From: Prevotellaceae bacterium UBA4301 | Lineage (GTDB): Bacteria; Bacteroidota; Bacteroidia; Bacteroidales; Bacteroidaceae | Direction: 5' to 3' | NCBI GenBank assembly: GCA_002395775.1 | Contig: DGUV01000030.1 | Span: forward strand, 53,042-117,041 | DNA: 64,000 bases | Shown: positions 1 to 8,002 of the stretch, one piece after another | Layout of the letters: each line of letters starts with the position of its first letter | How positions within the stretch are numbered: the first letter of the stretch is position 1 | The notes under the pieces: generated by a model | What the model saw: the letters and a program-made list of their open reading frames with translations, nothing else | Databases searched by the model: none | What the model was told of the DNA's origin: nothing | Program-made: the position numbers and the translations under genes

Positions 1-1920
1 ACCAGCAAGAACAACTATGTGCTGGCCCGCATGTGGATGGTGGACGAAAGGGACAGCGTGCTATTCTTCGACTCTCTGGAAATCAAAGGCCGAGGAAATT
101 CTACCTGGAACCTGGCCAAGAAACCCTACAAGCTGAAGTTCCACCAGAAAGAGAAACTGCTGGGCAAGGGTTATGCCAAGACCAAGAAATGGACCCTGCT
201 GGCCAACCACGGCGACAAGACGCTGATCCGCAACGCGCTGACCTCGCTGCTGGGCGAGTTTGTGGGACTGGACTTCAACCCCGCTGCCAAGTTCGTCGAT
301 CTGACGCTCAACGGCAACTATGTGGGCAACTACCAGATTTCGGATCATGTGGACGTACGACCCCACCGTGTGAACGTGATGGAGCAGGACTATCCGCTGA
401 CCGAAACGAGCAACATCACCGGCGGCTACCTGCTGGAGGCCGACGGATTCTATGATTTCACCAACGGGGTGACAGGTTTCTACACCCCAAACAAGAATGC
501 GCCCATCCGCATCCACTACCCCGACGAGGACGAGATTGACAACAGCCAGTACAGGTACATCCGAGACGCGGTGTATGAACTGGAGAACCGGCTGTATGAC
601 GACGCTATCTTCAAGGATGGCACACTGGGCTACCGCGCACTCATCGACAGCACATCACTGGCCAACTGGTACATAGCCACCGAGGTGAGCGGTAACCCTG
701 ACGGTTTCTTCTCGACTTACTTCTACAAGGATCAGGACGACGACCGATTCTTCTGGGGACCACTGTGGGACTACGACATTGCCTACGGCAACGACAACCG
801 CATCGGCGACACGTCGCGCAAGATGATGAAGGACGTGGGATTCGGCGCATCGGTCATGCGCACCTGGGTCATCCGATTCTGGGAAGACCCATGGTTTGCC
901 CACCTCATCAACCGACGCTATCAGGAGATAGTGGACGCGGGGGTGGAGGCCTACATGCTGGAGAAGATAGACAGTCTGACCACGCTGCTGCAGCGCTCGC
1001 AGGCCAAGAACTTTGAACTGTGGGGCATCAACAAACGTGCCCTGCGCGAATGTGTGCTCTATAGCACCTACGACCAGTATGTCAGCGACCTGAGGTCGTA
1101 TGTGAGCAAGCACATCCCCTACCTGCAGACGGCCTTTGCCAACCTGCTACCCGACGAACCCACGCCACCCACGCCGCCAGGGCCCAAGGTACCCGACTTC
1201 GAGGCCGACACGCTGGTATATTATGCCATCAGCAATGCCGGCACAGGGACATTCATCGACCTGAACCCCGAGGACTACACCATCTGCGGCAACGCACGCG
1301 ACGAGGAGAGCATGAGCCAGCAGTGGAGAGTGCGCCCCTTGGCGAACGGTTACATGCACATCGTGAACCGCATGACGGGACTGGCGCTGAACGACCCCAC
1401 CCAGGGCAACCCCACAGCCACGACTCTGACGGGAACAAGACTGAACGTAACAGAACCCGACTCAACGGACACCCGACAGCAATGGGACATCGTGGCGCAG
1501 AGCGACGACCGATTTAACCTCATCAACCACTTCAGCCAGCACGGGGCCAACCTGAGCGGAGGCGGAAGTGCCAACGGAACACGCATCGTGAGTTACATCA
1601 GCAACGAACGCAACAGCACGTCGAACAACCGCATGTGGAGGTTCGGCATTGCCGACGAGGTGGAAGACGCCATCCCAAGCCTGACAAACGACGAACTGGA
1701 ATACGCACTGGCCTACGACCCCACGGGACAACGGCTGCACTTCGGAGCAAACCACCCCGAGAAACTGACCTTCAAGGTGAACGTCTATGACCAGGGAGGC
1801 CGACTGGTGCGCACCTTCCGCGCCGACGACGAGTGCAGCACGGGCAGTCTGCCCCACGGCATATACATCGTGGCGTGGCGGGCCGAGGGGAAACTGCGGA
1901 GCGTGAAATTTGCTAAATAA
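1..1920 (+). CDS. CotH-family secreted protein with ricin-like domain and T9SS tail (5' partial)
   Basis: The reading frame is open from base 1, so the N-terminus and any signal peptide lie outside the window; 639 codons are visible. Residues about 25-370 match the CotH protein-kinase-like family: an early LEIKGRGNST block and a WDYDIAYG motif near residue 255, the region of metal-binding acidic residues in CotH. Residues about 400-555 look like a ricin-type beta-trefoil, with repeated QQW/W-containing units. The last ~75 residues (KVNVYDQGGRLVRTF, then LPHGIYIV) resemble a type IX secretion sorting domain. CotH proteins phosphorylate spore-coat proteins in Bacillus; what the Bacteroidetes secreted members act on is not known to me. 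The beta-trefoil suggests glycan binding. The domain calls are fairly sure; the role is inferred. Confidence 0.85.
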   Translation, partial: TSKNNYVLARMWMVDERDSVLFFDSLEIKGRGNSTWNLAKKPYKLKFHQKEKLLGKGYAKTKKWTLLANHGDKTLIRNALTSLLGEFVGLDFNPAAKFVDLTLNGNYVGNYQISDHVDVRPHRVNVMEQDYPLTETSNITGGYLLEADGFYDFTNGVTGFYTPNKNAPIRIHYPDEDEIDNSQYRYIRDAVYELENRLYDDAIFKDGTLGYRALIDSTSLANWYIATEVSGNPDGFFSTYFYKDQDDDRFFWGPLWDYDIAYGNDNRIGDTSRKMMKDVGFGASVMRTWVIRFWEDPWFAHLINRRYQEIVDAGVEAYMLEKIDSLTTLLQRSQAKNFELWGINKRALRECVLYSTYDQYVSDLRSYVSKHIPYLQTAFANLLPDEPTPPTPPGPKVPDFEADTLVYYAISNAGTGTFIDLNPEDYTICGNARDEESMSQQWRVRPLANGYMHIVNRMTGLALNDPTQGNPTATTLTGTRLNVTEPDSTDTRQQWDIVAQSDDRFNLINHFSQHGANLSGGGSANGTRIVSYISNERNSTSNNRMWRFGIADEVEDAIPSLTNDELEYALAYDPTGQRLHFGANHPEKLTFKVNVYDQGGRLVRTFRADDECSTGSLPHGIYIVAWRAEGKLRSVKFAK

Positions 1921-1945
1921 AAACAGAACACAATAAGCATCAGGC

Positions 1946-2404
1946 ATGGAAAAAATTGACAATCTCGACAAGCAGATTTTGGAGATCATCTCAGGTGACG
2001 CACGCATCCCGTTCAAGGATGTGGCAGCAGAATGTGGGGTGAGCAGGGCTGCCGTGCATCAGCGCGTGCAGAGGCTCATTGACATGCGCGTAATCATCGG
2101 TTCGGGCTACCACGTCAACCCTGGGAGTCTGGGTTACACCACCTGCACGTTCATCGGCATCAAGCTGGAACGCGGGTCGATGTACCGACAGGTGTGTGAG
2201 GCTTTCTCCGAAATCCCAGAAATTGTGGAATGCCATTTCACCACAGGCCCCTACACAATGCTCGTGAAGCTGTATGCCCGCGACACGGCCCACCTGATGG
2301 ACCTGCTGAACAACCACATCCAGGAGGTGCCCGGCGTGGTCTCGACTGAGACGCTGATCTCGCTGGACCAGGGCATCAAGAAGGAAGTGCCGATGAGGGG
2401 GTGA
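1946..2404 (+). CDS. Lrp/AsnC family transcriptional regulator
   Basis: This 152-residue protein has the two-part Lrp/AsnC plan at normal family length. An N-terminal winged helix-turn-helix (about residues 4-60, with LDKQILEIISGDAR and VSRAAVHQRVQRL) is followed by the alpha-beta RAM ligand-binding domain (about 65-145). These proteins form dimers to octamers and sense amino acids or related small molecules. The gene starts 25 bp after the CotH stop and is followed 46 bp later by a peptidase fusion gene. A link to peptide or amino acid use is therefore possible but is only inferred from the neighbour. Confidence 0.92.
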   Translation: MEKIDNLDKQILEIISGDARIPFKDVAAECGVSRAAVHQRVQRLIDMRVIIGSGYHVNPGSLGYTTCTFIGIKLERGSMYRQVCEAFSEIPEIVECHFTTGPYTMLVKLYARDTAHLMDLLNNHIQEVPGVVSTETLISLDQGIKKEVPMRG

Positions 2405-2450
2405 AATGGAAAATATGGACAATTCATAATGGATGATTGACAATTGAGAT

Positions 2451-4214
2451 ATGTTTGACTGGAAGAAGATATATGATGAGTGGCACGCTACGTTTCCCAC
2501 TCATGAACGTCGGCCCGTGATAGGAATTACGGGCAATTTTGGCGACAAAGGTTGTGAACTTGCCGAGGGCTATTTCCGCTCCGTGCTGGAGGCCGGCAGC
2601 ATACCCATGATTATACCCCCCTATGAGGACAAGGAGGCCCTGACGGGCATGCTGGACCACATAGACGGTCTGCTGCTCTCGGGCGGAGGAGACATCAATC
2701 CCCTCTACCTCGACGAGAACCCTTCTGCCGAACTGGGAACCATCAACCCACGGCGCGACCTGGCCGAGCTGCTCACGGTGAGGCTGGCCTATGACCGCCA
2801 GATTCCCATTCTGGGCATTTGCCGAGGCATACAGGTGCTGACTGCCGCACTCGACGGCGAACTGTATCAGGACCTCAGCCACGCCTTGAAGGACAAGGAA
2901 GGGGGATGGCTGATGAAGCACGACCAGGCGCTGCCCCGCGAATATGCCTCGCACCGCGTGGCAGTGGAGGAAGGCACTCTGCTGCGACAGATATTCCATG
3001 GTGAAAGCAACCTGTTCGTCAACTCGTTCCACCACCAAGCCGTAGCCAGCCCGGGGAAGAGCCTGCGGGTGAGCGCCACCGCCCCCGACGGCATCATCGA
3101 AGCCGTGGAGAGCAGCGAGCACAAGAGCATAGTGGGCGTGCAGTGGCACCCCGAATGTTTCATCCTGCGCGGCGACCGTTCCATGATGCCCCTGTTTGAA
3201 TGGCTGACGGGCGAGGCACGATCCTATCGCGAAGCCGTGGTGCTGCATCACCACATGCTCACCCTGGACAGCCATTGCGACACACCTATGTTCTTCGGAC
3301 AGGACATCCACTTTGATCAGCGCGACCCGAAGATACTCGTGGACCTGCACAAGATGACCGAGGGCCACCTCGACGCCACCATCATGGTGGCCTACCTGCC
3401 TCAGGGCGAACGCAACGAGGCAGCCTTCCGCCAGGTGACGACAAAGACCAACGAACTGCTGGACGGCATCGAGCAAATCGTGGAGGAGAACAAGGAACAC
3501 GTGGGACTGGCCCGCACGGCCGACGACCTGTACAAACTGAAATGCGAGGGAAAGAAGGCCATCATGATGGGCATAGAAAACGGCTATGCCATCGGACAGG
3601 ACCTGAGACTCGTGGAGGAGTTCCGGAAACGCGGAGTGGTCTATATGACGCTCTGCCACAACGGCGACAACGACATCTGTGACTCGGCACGCGGAACCAA
3701 CGAACACGGCGGACTGAGCGACTTTGGACGCAAGGTGGTGCGTGAGATGAACCGCGTGGGCATGATAGTGGACCTGAGCCATGCGGCCGAGGCCAGCTTC
3801 TGGGATGCTCTGGAAGAGAGCCAGGTGCCCATCGTGTGCAGCCACTCGAGTTGTCGCGCCCTGTGTGACCATCCCCGCAACCTCACCGACGAACAGATGC
3901 GTGCACTGGCCAAGAAGGGCGGTGTGATGCAGGTGACGCTGTACAACGGATTCCTGCGCACCGACGGCGAGGCCACTATCCTGGATGCCGTACGGCACAT
4001 CAACCACGCCGTGGAGGTGATGGGCATCGAACATGTAGGCATCGGGACCGACTTTGACGGAGATGGCGGCGTGCCGGGCGTGGCCTCGGCCAGCGAACTC
4101 ATCAACCTCACACGCCTGCTGCGCACAGTGGGTTACACCCCCCAGCAGCTCCGACTGCTTTGGGGAGAGAATTTCCTGAGAGTGATGAGAGAAGTGCAAG
4201 GAGCGACGAAATGA
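2451..4214 (+). CDS. Peptidase C26 (gamma-glutamyl hydrolase-like) fused to M19 membrane dipeptidase
   Basis: This 587-residue protein joins two hydrolases. Residues ~20-255 are a class-I glutamine amidotransferase-like C26 domain: the nucleophile Cys sits in GICRGIQ, with FHHQAV and the catalytic His/Glu in GVQWHPE. Residues ~265-580 are an M19 renal-dipeptidase-type domain: zinc ligands in DSHCDTP, bridging Glu in GIENGYA, His residues in DLSHAAEASF and VCSHSSC, and the closing GIGTDFDG block. C26 enzymes cut gamma-glutamyl bonds; M19 enzymes cut dipeptides. A two-step release of amino acids from gamma-glutamyl peptides is a reasonable inference. No signal peptide is seen, so it is probably cytoplasmic. 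The 46-bp spacer before it is a degenerate A/T-rich repeat of the kind scattered through this window. Confidence 0.9.
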   Translation: MFDWKKIYDEWHATFPTHERRPVIGITGNFGDKGCELAEGYFRSVLEAGSIPMIIPPYEDKEALTGMLDHIDGLLLSGGGDINPLYLDENPSAELGTINPRRDLAELLTVRLAYDRQIPILGICRGIQVLTAALDGELYQDLSHALKDKEGGWLMKHDQALPREYASHRVAVEEGTLLRQIFHGESNLFVNSFHHQAVASPGKSLRVSATAPDGIIEAVESSEHKSIVGVQWHPECFILRGDRSMMPLFEWLTGEARSYREAVVLHHHMLTLDSHCDTPMFFGQDIHFDQRDPKILVDLHKMTEGHLDATIMVAYLPQGERNEAAFRQVTTKTNELLDGIEQIVEENKEHVGLARTADDLYKLKCEGKKAIMMGIENGYAIGQDLRLVEEFRKRGVVYMTLCHNGDNDICDSARGTNEHGGLSDFGRKVVREMNRVGMIVDLSHAAEASFWDALEESQVPIVCSHSSCRALCDHPRNLTDEQMRALAKKGGVMQVTLYNGFLRTDGEATILDAVRHINHAVEVMGIEHVGIGTDFDGDGGVPGVASASELINLTRLLRTVGYTPQQLRLLWGENFLRVMREVQGATK

Positions 4215-4229
4215 CGAAGTAATGACATT

Positions 4230-5237
4230 ATGAAAAGAAGTATATTAACAAGTTTACCAATCCTATTGTTTTTCATGTGTGTGGCAAGTTGTGGCAACAA
4301 AACACGACGCGCCGACCGACCCGACACCATCCCCATGCGTCCCTGTCCTGAGTTTGTGGCAGAGAATGCCATGCGCAGCATCGTGGCCCAGTGTGAAATG
4401 GGGCCGCGCGTACCTGGCACACCAGCCTGGAAGGCCTGCGGCGACAGCCTTGTGGCCTGGTTCTCGGCCTTGGGACTCAGCGTGAGCGAACAGACGACAA
4501 CCGTCACCCTCTATGACGGTTCGACCCTTCCCTGCCGAAACATTACGGCAAGCCTCAACCCCGACAATTCCGACCGCATACTGCTGTGTGCCCACTGGGA
4601 CAGCCGTCCCTGGGCAGACAATGACCCCGACAAGCAGCATCACAAGACACCCGTGCCAGCCGCCAACGACGGAGCCAGCGGCGTGGCAGTCATGCTGGAA
4701 TTGGCCCGCATACTCAGTCAGGCCGACAGCATCGAGACGGGCATCGACTTCGTGTGCTTCGATGCCGAGGACTGCGGTACTCCGCAATGGTTCGACGGCG
4801 ACGTTGAGAGCGAAGAGAGCACCTGGTGTCTGGGGTCGAAGCAATGGGCACTGCAGGCACAGGAACAAGGCTATCAGGCACGCTTTGGCATACTATTGGA
4901 CATGGTGGGCGGACGCGGAAGCACCTTTGCCCGCGAGGGATTCTCCATGCAATATGCCCAACCCGTGGTGGACATGCTCTGGCACATCGCCCAACAGAAT
5001 GGCTATGGCCACTACTTCCCCCTGCGCGACGGCGGCCACATCACCGACGACCATGTCAACGTGAACGAGATTGCTCGCATACCCTGCCTGGACATTGTAC
5101 CCTACCACACCGAAGGACCCAGTTCGTTCGGTCCCACATGGCACACCATCAACGACACCCCCGACAACATCGACCCCAACGTGCTTGAGGCCGTGGGGCA
5201 GTGTGTGTTGCAACTGATTTACAATGATGCAAAGTAA
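4230..5237 (+). CDS. M28 family peptidase / glutaminyl cyclase-like lipoprotein
   Basis: The 335-residue product starts with a lipoprotein signal (hydrophobic segment, then VASC lipobox with Cys near residue 21), so the mature protein should be envelope-anchored. The rest is an M28 zinc hydrolase fold: HWDSRP, the metal Asp in AANDGASGV, the acidic pair in CFDAEDCG, and the C-terminal His in WHTINDTPDNID. This pattern and length match bacterial glutaminyl-peptide cyclotransferase-like M28 proteins rather than broad aminopeptidases. The gene begins 15 bp after the C26-M19 fusion and its TAATG overlap touches the next reading frame, so the 2.4-5.7 kb genes are probably one transcript. Cyclase versus aminopeptidase activity cannot be decided from sequence alone. 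Confidence 0.88.
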   Translation: MKRSILTSLPILLFFMCVASCGNKTRRADRPDTIPMRPCPEFVAENAMRSIVAQCEMGPRVPGTPAWKACGDSLVAWFSALGLSVSEQTTTVTLYDGSTLPCRNITASLNPDNSDRILLCAHWDSRPWADNDPDKQHHKTPVPAANDGASGVAVMLELARILSQADSIETGIDFVCFDAEDCGTPQWFDGDVESEESTWCLGSKQWALQAQEQGYQARFGILLDMVGGRGSTFAREGFSMQYAQPVVDMLWHIAQQNGYGHYFPLRDGGHITDDHVNVNEIARIPCLDIVPYHTEGPSSFGPTWHTINDTPDNIDPNVLEAVGQCVLQLIYNDAK

Positions 5238-5240
5238 TGT

Positions 5241-5277
5241 CCTTAAAGTCTTTAATGACCTTAAAGACCCTAAAAAA
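5241..5277 (+). repeat. Short imperfect tandem repeat between the M28 and sufE genes
   Basis: CCTTAAAG occurs at 5241 and 5259 with related TTTAATG and CCTAAAAAAG units around them, giving roughly 9-nt and 18-nt spacing. It lies between the M28 stop and the preferred sufE start and creates an apparent N-terminal extension of SufE. Confidence 0.5.
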
Positions 5278-5287
5278 GAAAATCGCG

Positions 5288-5707
5288 ATGACAATCAACG
5301 AAATACAAGACGAAATAATTGAAGAGTTTCAGGAACTGGACGACTGGATGGACCGCTACCAACTGCTCATAGACATGGGCAGCGACCAGCCCGCCCTGCC
5401 CGAAAAGTATAAGACCGAGCAAAACCTTATCGACGGTTGCCAGAGCCGCGTGTGGCTGCAAGCCGACCTGGTGGACGGACATGTCCACTTCCAGGCCGAA
5501 AGCGATGCACTCATCGTAAAGGGCATCGTCACCCTGCTGCTGCGCGTACTCAACGACCAAACGCCTGCCGACATCCTCAACGCCGACCTCTACTTCATCG
5601 AACAGATAGGACTGCGCGAGCACCTCTCCCCCACCCGCAGCAACGGACTGCTGGCCATGCTCAAGCAGATGAAGCTCTACGCGCTGGCATTCTCCACTAA
5701 GGCATGA
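5288..5707 (+). CDS. sufE: SufE-like Fe-S cluster assembly protein
   Basis: This 139-residue protein (from ATG 5288) matches SufE length and carries the active-site Cys in LIDGCQSRVW. SufE takes sulfur from the cysteine desulfurase SufS and passes it to the SufBCD scaffold. An in-frame ATG at 5237, overlapping the M28 stop, would add 17 residues. That extension is encoded by a short tandem repeat rich in Lys and Leu and is absent from the usual family length, so the later start is preferred. The stop overlaps the next gene's start as ATGA. No other suf gene is in the window. Confidence 0.88.
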   Translation: MTINEIQDEIIEEFQELDDWMDRYQLLIDMGSDQPALPEKYKTEQNLIDGCQSRVWLQADLVDGHVHFQAESDALIVKGIVTLLLRVLNDQTPADILNADLYFIEQIGLREHLSPTRSNGLLAMLKQMKLYALAFSTKA

Positions 5708-6669
5708 ACATCGGCAACGTCCATTTCGATAGCCCATGTCCCGTCTTCCTGGCTCCCATGGAGGACGTGACCGACATTGGCTTCCGCCTGCTGTGCAAGC
5801 AGATGGGGGCCGACTTGGTGTATAGTGAATTCGTATCGAGCGATGCCCTGGTGCGCGGCGTGAACCGCACCATTGAGAAAATGGAGGTATGCGAGGAGGA
5901 GCGCCCCGTGGCCATACAAATCTACGGACGATTTGTAGAGGCTATGCGCGATGCGGCTCAGATTGTGGTTGAACAGGCCCGACCCGACATCCTCGACATC
6001 AACTTTGGCTGCCCCGTCAAGCGCGTAGCCGGTAAAGGAGCCGGGGCCGGCATGCTACAGAACATCCCTCTCATGCTGGAGATGACTCGCGCCGTGGTCG
6101 ATGCCGTACCCAACACGCCCGTCACCGTGAAAACCCGTCTGGGATGGGACCAAGACCATCGCATCATCGTGGAACTGGCCGAACAGCTGCAGGACTGCGG
6201 CATCAAGGCCCTGACCATACACGGGCGCACGCGTTCACAGATGTACACTGGCGAAGCCGACTGGACACTCATTGGCGAGGTGAAGCGCAACCCGCGCATG
6301 CACATCCCCATCATCGGCAATGGGGACATCACATCGCCCGAACGGGCCCGCGAATGTTTTGAGCAGTACGGTGTCGATGCCATCATGGTGGGCCGAGCCA
6401 CCTTTGGACGGCCGTGGATATTCAGGGAGATACGCAACCATCTCGACGGGAAAGACGAGACTCTCACCCAGGACTGGAAACTCGACGTGCTTAAACAGCA
6501 GGTGTTCACCAGTGTTGATCGCCTGGGTGAGTATCGGGGCATACTGCACAGCCGTCGGCATCTGGCGGCCTCTCCCCTTTTCAAGGGCATCCCCAACTTC
6601 CGTGAGACGCGCATCCGCATGCTCCGTGCCGAAACGGTGGAGGAATTGTTTGGGATTATATTTAAATAA
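5704..6669 (+). CDS. tRNA-dihydrouridine synthase (DusB-like)
   Basis: The 321-residue protein is an FMN TIM-barrel Dus enzyme, which reduces uridine to dihydrouridine in tRNA D-loops. Diagnostic pieces are APMEDVTDIGFR near the N-terminus, the catalytic Cys in NFGCPVKRV with KGAGAGML, the IHGRTRSQMYTG block, and NGDITSPERA followed by VGRATFGRPWIF. It follows sufE with a four-base ATGA overlap, so translation is probably coupled. The family assignment is certain; the exact subfamily (DusB) is by resemblance. A U32-family gene, another RNA-modification type, follows after 19 bp. Confidence 0.93.
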   Translation: MNIGNVHFDSPCPVFLAPMEDVTDIGFRLLCKQMGADLVYSEFVSSDALVRGVNRTIEKMEVCEEERPVAIQIYGRFVEAMRDAAQIVVEQARPDILDINFGCPVKRVAGKGAGAGMLQNIPLMLEMTRAVVDAVPNTPVTVKTRLGWDQDHRIIVELAEQLQDCGIKALTIHGRTRSQMYTGEADWTLIGEVKRNPRMHIPIIGNGDITSPERARECFEQYGVDAIMVGRATFGRPWIFREIRNHLDGKDETLTQDWKLDVLKQQVFTSVDRLGEYRGILHSRRHLAASPLFKGIPNFRETRIRMLRAETVEELFGIIFK

Positions 6670-6688
6670 AATATACATTACATATTAA

Positions 6689-8002
6689 ATGAGTAACAAT
6701 TCTATTAAATCACAAGAGGATGGCACGCGGCTCATTCTCCCTCCTTCGGAGGGGGTAGGGGGAGGTTATGAAATCATGGCCCCCGTGGGCTCGCCCGAAT
6801 CGTTAGCTGCTGCCCTGCGAGCCGGAGCAGATAGCATCTACTTCGGCATAGAACGCCTGAACATGCGAGCCCACTCGGCATCGACATTCACCATCGATGA
6901 CCTGCACCGCATAGCCCGTGAGTGCAAGGCATTTGGCGTGAAGAGCTACCTCACCGTGAATACCATCATATATAACGACGACATTGCACTCATGCATCAG
7001 ATTGTCGATGCAGCCTGCGAAGCGGGTATCTCGGCCGTCATCGCCTCGGATGTGGCTGTCATGACCTATTGTCGCCAAGTGGGCATGGAGGTACACCTCA
7101 GCACCCAACTCAACATCTCAAACACCGAGGCACTGCGCTTCTATGCACAGTTTGCCGATGTCGTCGTACTTGCCCGCGAACTGCACATGGAGCAGGTGGC
7201 ACAAATCTATCGCGACATTGAGGAACAACACATCACTGGGCCATCGGGCCAACTGGTGCGTATCGAAATGTTCTGCCACGGAGCGCTCTGTATGGCCGTC
7301 AGCGGAAAGTGCTACCTCAGTCTCGACAACATGGGACGGTCAGCCAACCGTGGGGAATGCATGCAGTTGTGTCGGCGGTCCTACACCGTGCGCGACAATG
7401 AGACGGGCACCGAACTGGAGGTTGACAACAAGTATGTCATGAGTCCAAAAGACTTAAAAACCATCGATTTCATCGACAAAATGATGCGCTCCGGTGTCCG
7501 TGTGTTCAAGATTGAAGGCCGAGCTCGCGGAGCCGACTATGTAGATACCGTCGTACGCTGCTACAAGGAGGCCATACATGCCGTTTTGAATGGAACCTTT
7601 GCTGACGAAGCCCTTCACCAGGACTGGAACCAGCGCCTAGCCCGCGTCTTCAACCGCGGATTTTGGGATGGTTACTACCAAGGTCAGTTGCTGGGAGAAT
7701 GGACCAAGAAGCCAGGTTCCAGCGCCACCGAAAAGAAAACCTATTGCGCCAAGGGCATCCGATACTATAGCAAGTTGCATGTCGCTGAATTTAAGATTGA
7801 AGCATGCGAACTGCATGTGGGCGACCGCATACTGGTGACCGGCCCAACGACGGGAGCCCTCTATGCCACCGTAGAGGAGATGCGATTCGACCTCCGTCCC
7901 GTGGAGACAGCAAAAAAGGGATGGCACATAAGCATCCCTTTATCTACGAAGATACGCCCCAGCGACAAGCTTTTCATTGTCACTGAGGCGCAAGAGAAAT
8001 AA
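6689..8002 (+). CDS. Peptidase U32 family protein (TrhP/RlhA-like)
   Basis: The U32 signature is present as EMFCHGALCMAVSGKCYLS, followed by NRGECMQLCRR. Characterised family members (TrhP/YegQ, RlhA) work in prephenate-dependent RNA hydroxylation rather than classic proteolysis, so an RNA-modification role next to dus is plausible. The product is 437 residues from ATG 6689. The conserved domain begins at YEIMAPVGS near residue 27, and the preceding residues include a Pro/Gly-rich segment encoded by an inserted-looking repeat (6734-6765). An internal ATG at 6776 would shorten it to 408 residues but would cut the first beta strand, so the longer form is kept with moderate confidence. The stop abuts the converging metG stop with no spacer. 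Confidence 0.88.
   Translation: MSNNSIKSQEDGTRLILPPSEGVGGGYEIMAPVGSPESLAAALRAGADSIYFGIERLNMRAHSASTFTIDDLHRIARECKAFGVKSYLTVNTIIYNDDIALMHQIVDAACEAGISAVIASDVAVMTYCRQVGMEVHLSTQLNISNTEALRFYAQFADVVVLARELHMEQVAQIYRDIEEQHITGPSGQLVRIEMFCHGALCMAVSGKCYLSLDNMGRSANRGECMQLCRRSYTVRDNETGTELEVDNKYVMSPKDLKTIDFIDKMMRSGVRVFKIEGRARGADYVDTVVRCYKEAIHAVLNGTFADEALHQDWNQRLARVFNRGFWDGYYQGQLLGEWTKKPGSSATEKKTYCAKGIRYYSKLHVAEFKIEACELHVGDRILVTGPTTGALYATVEEMRFDLRPVETAKKGWHISIPLSTKIRPSDKLFIVTEAQEK
6734..6765 (+). repeat. Palindromic C/G-rich repeat inside the start of the U32 gene
   Basis: A CTCCCTCCTTCGGAGGG core continues as GGTAGGGGGAGG. It forms a small inverted repeat (CTCC/GGAG) and reads in frame as PPSEGVGGG. From memory, similar C/G-rich elements are scattered in Bacteroidales intergenic DNA; that was not checked here. 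Confidence 0.5.

Noticed and set aside
2450..2457. TATGTTTG as a promoter for the C26-M19 gene
   Set aside because: The element overlaps the start codon itself, so it could not drive this start; the gene is more likely read from upstream.
2424..4199. Long antisense frame over the C26-M19 gene
   Set aside because: It is a GC-skew shadow of a gene with clear catalytic motifs on the plus strand.
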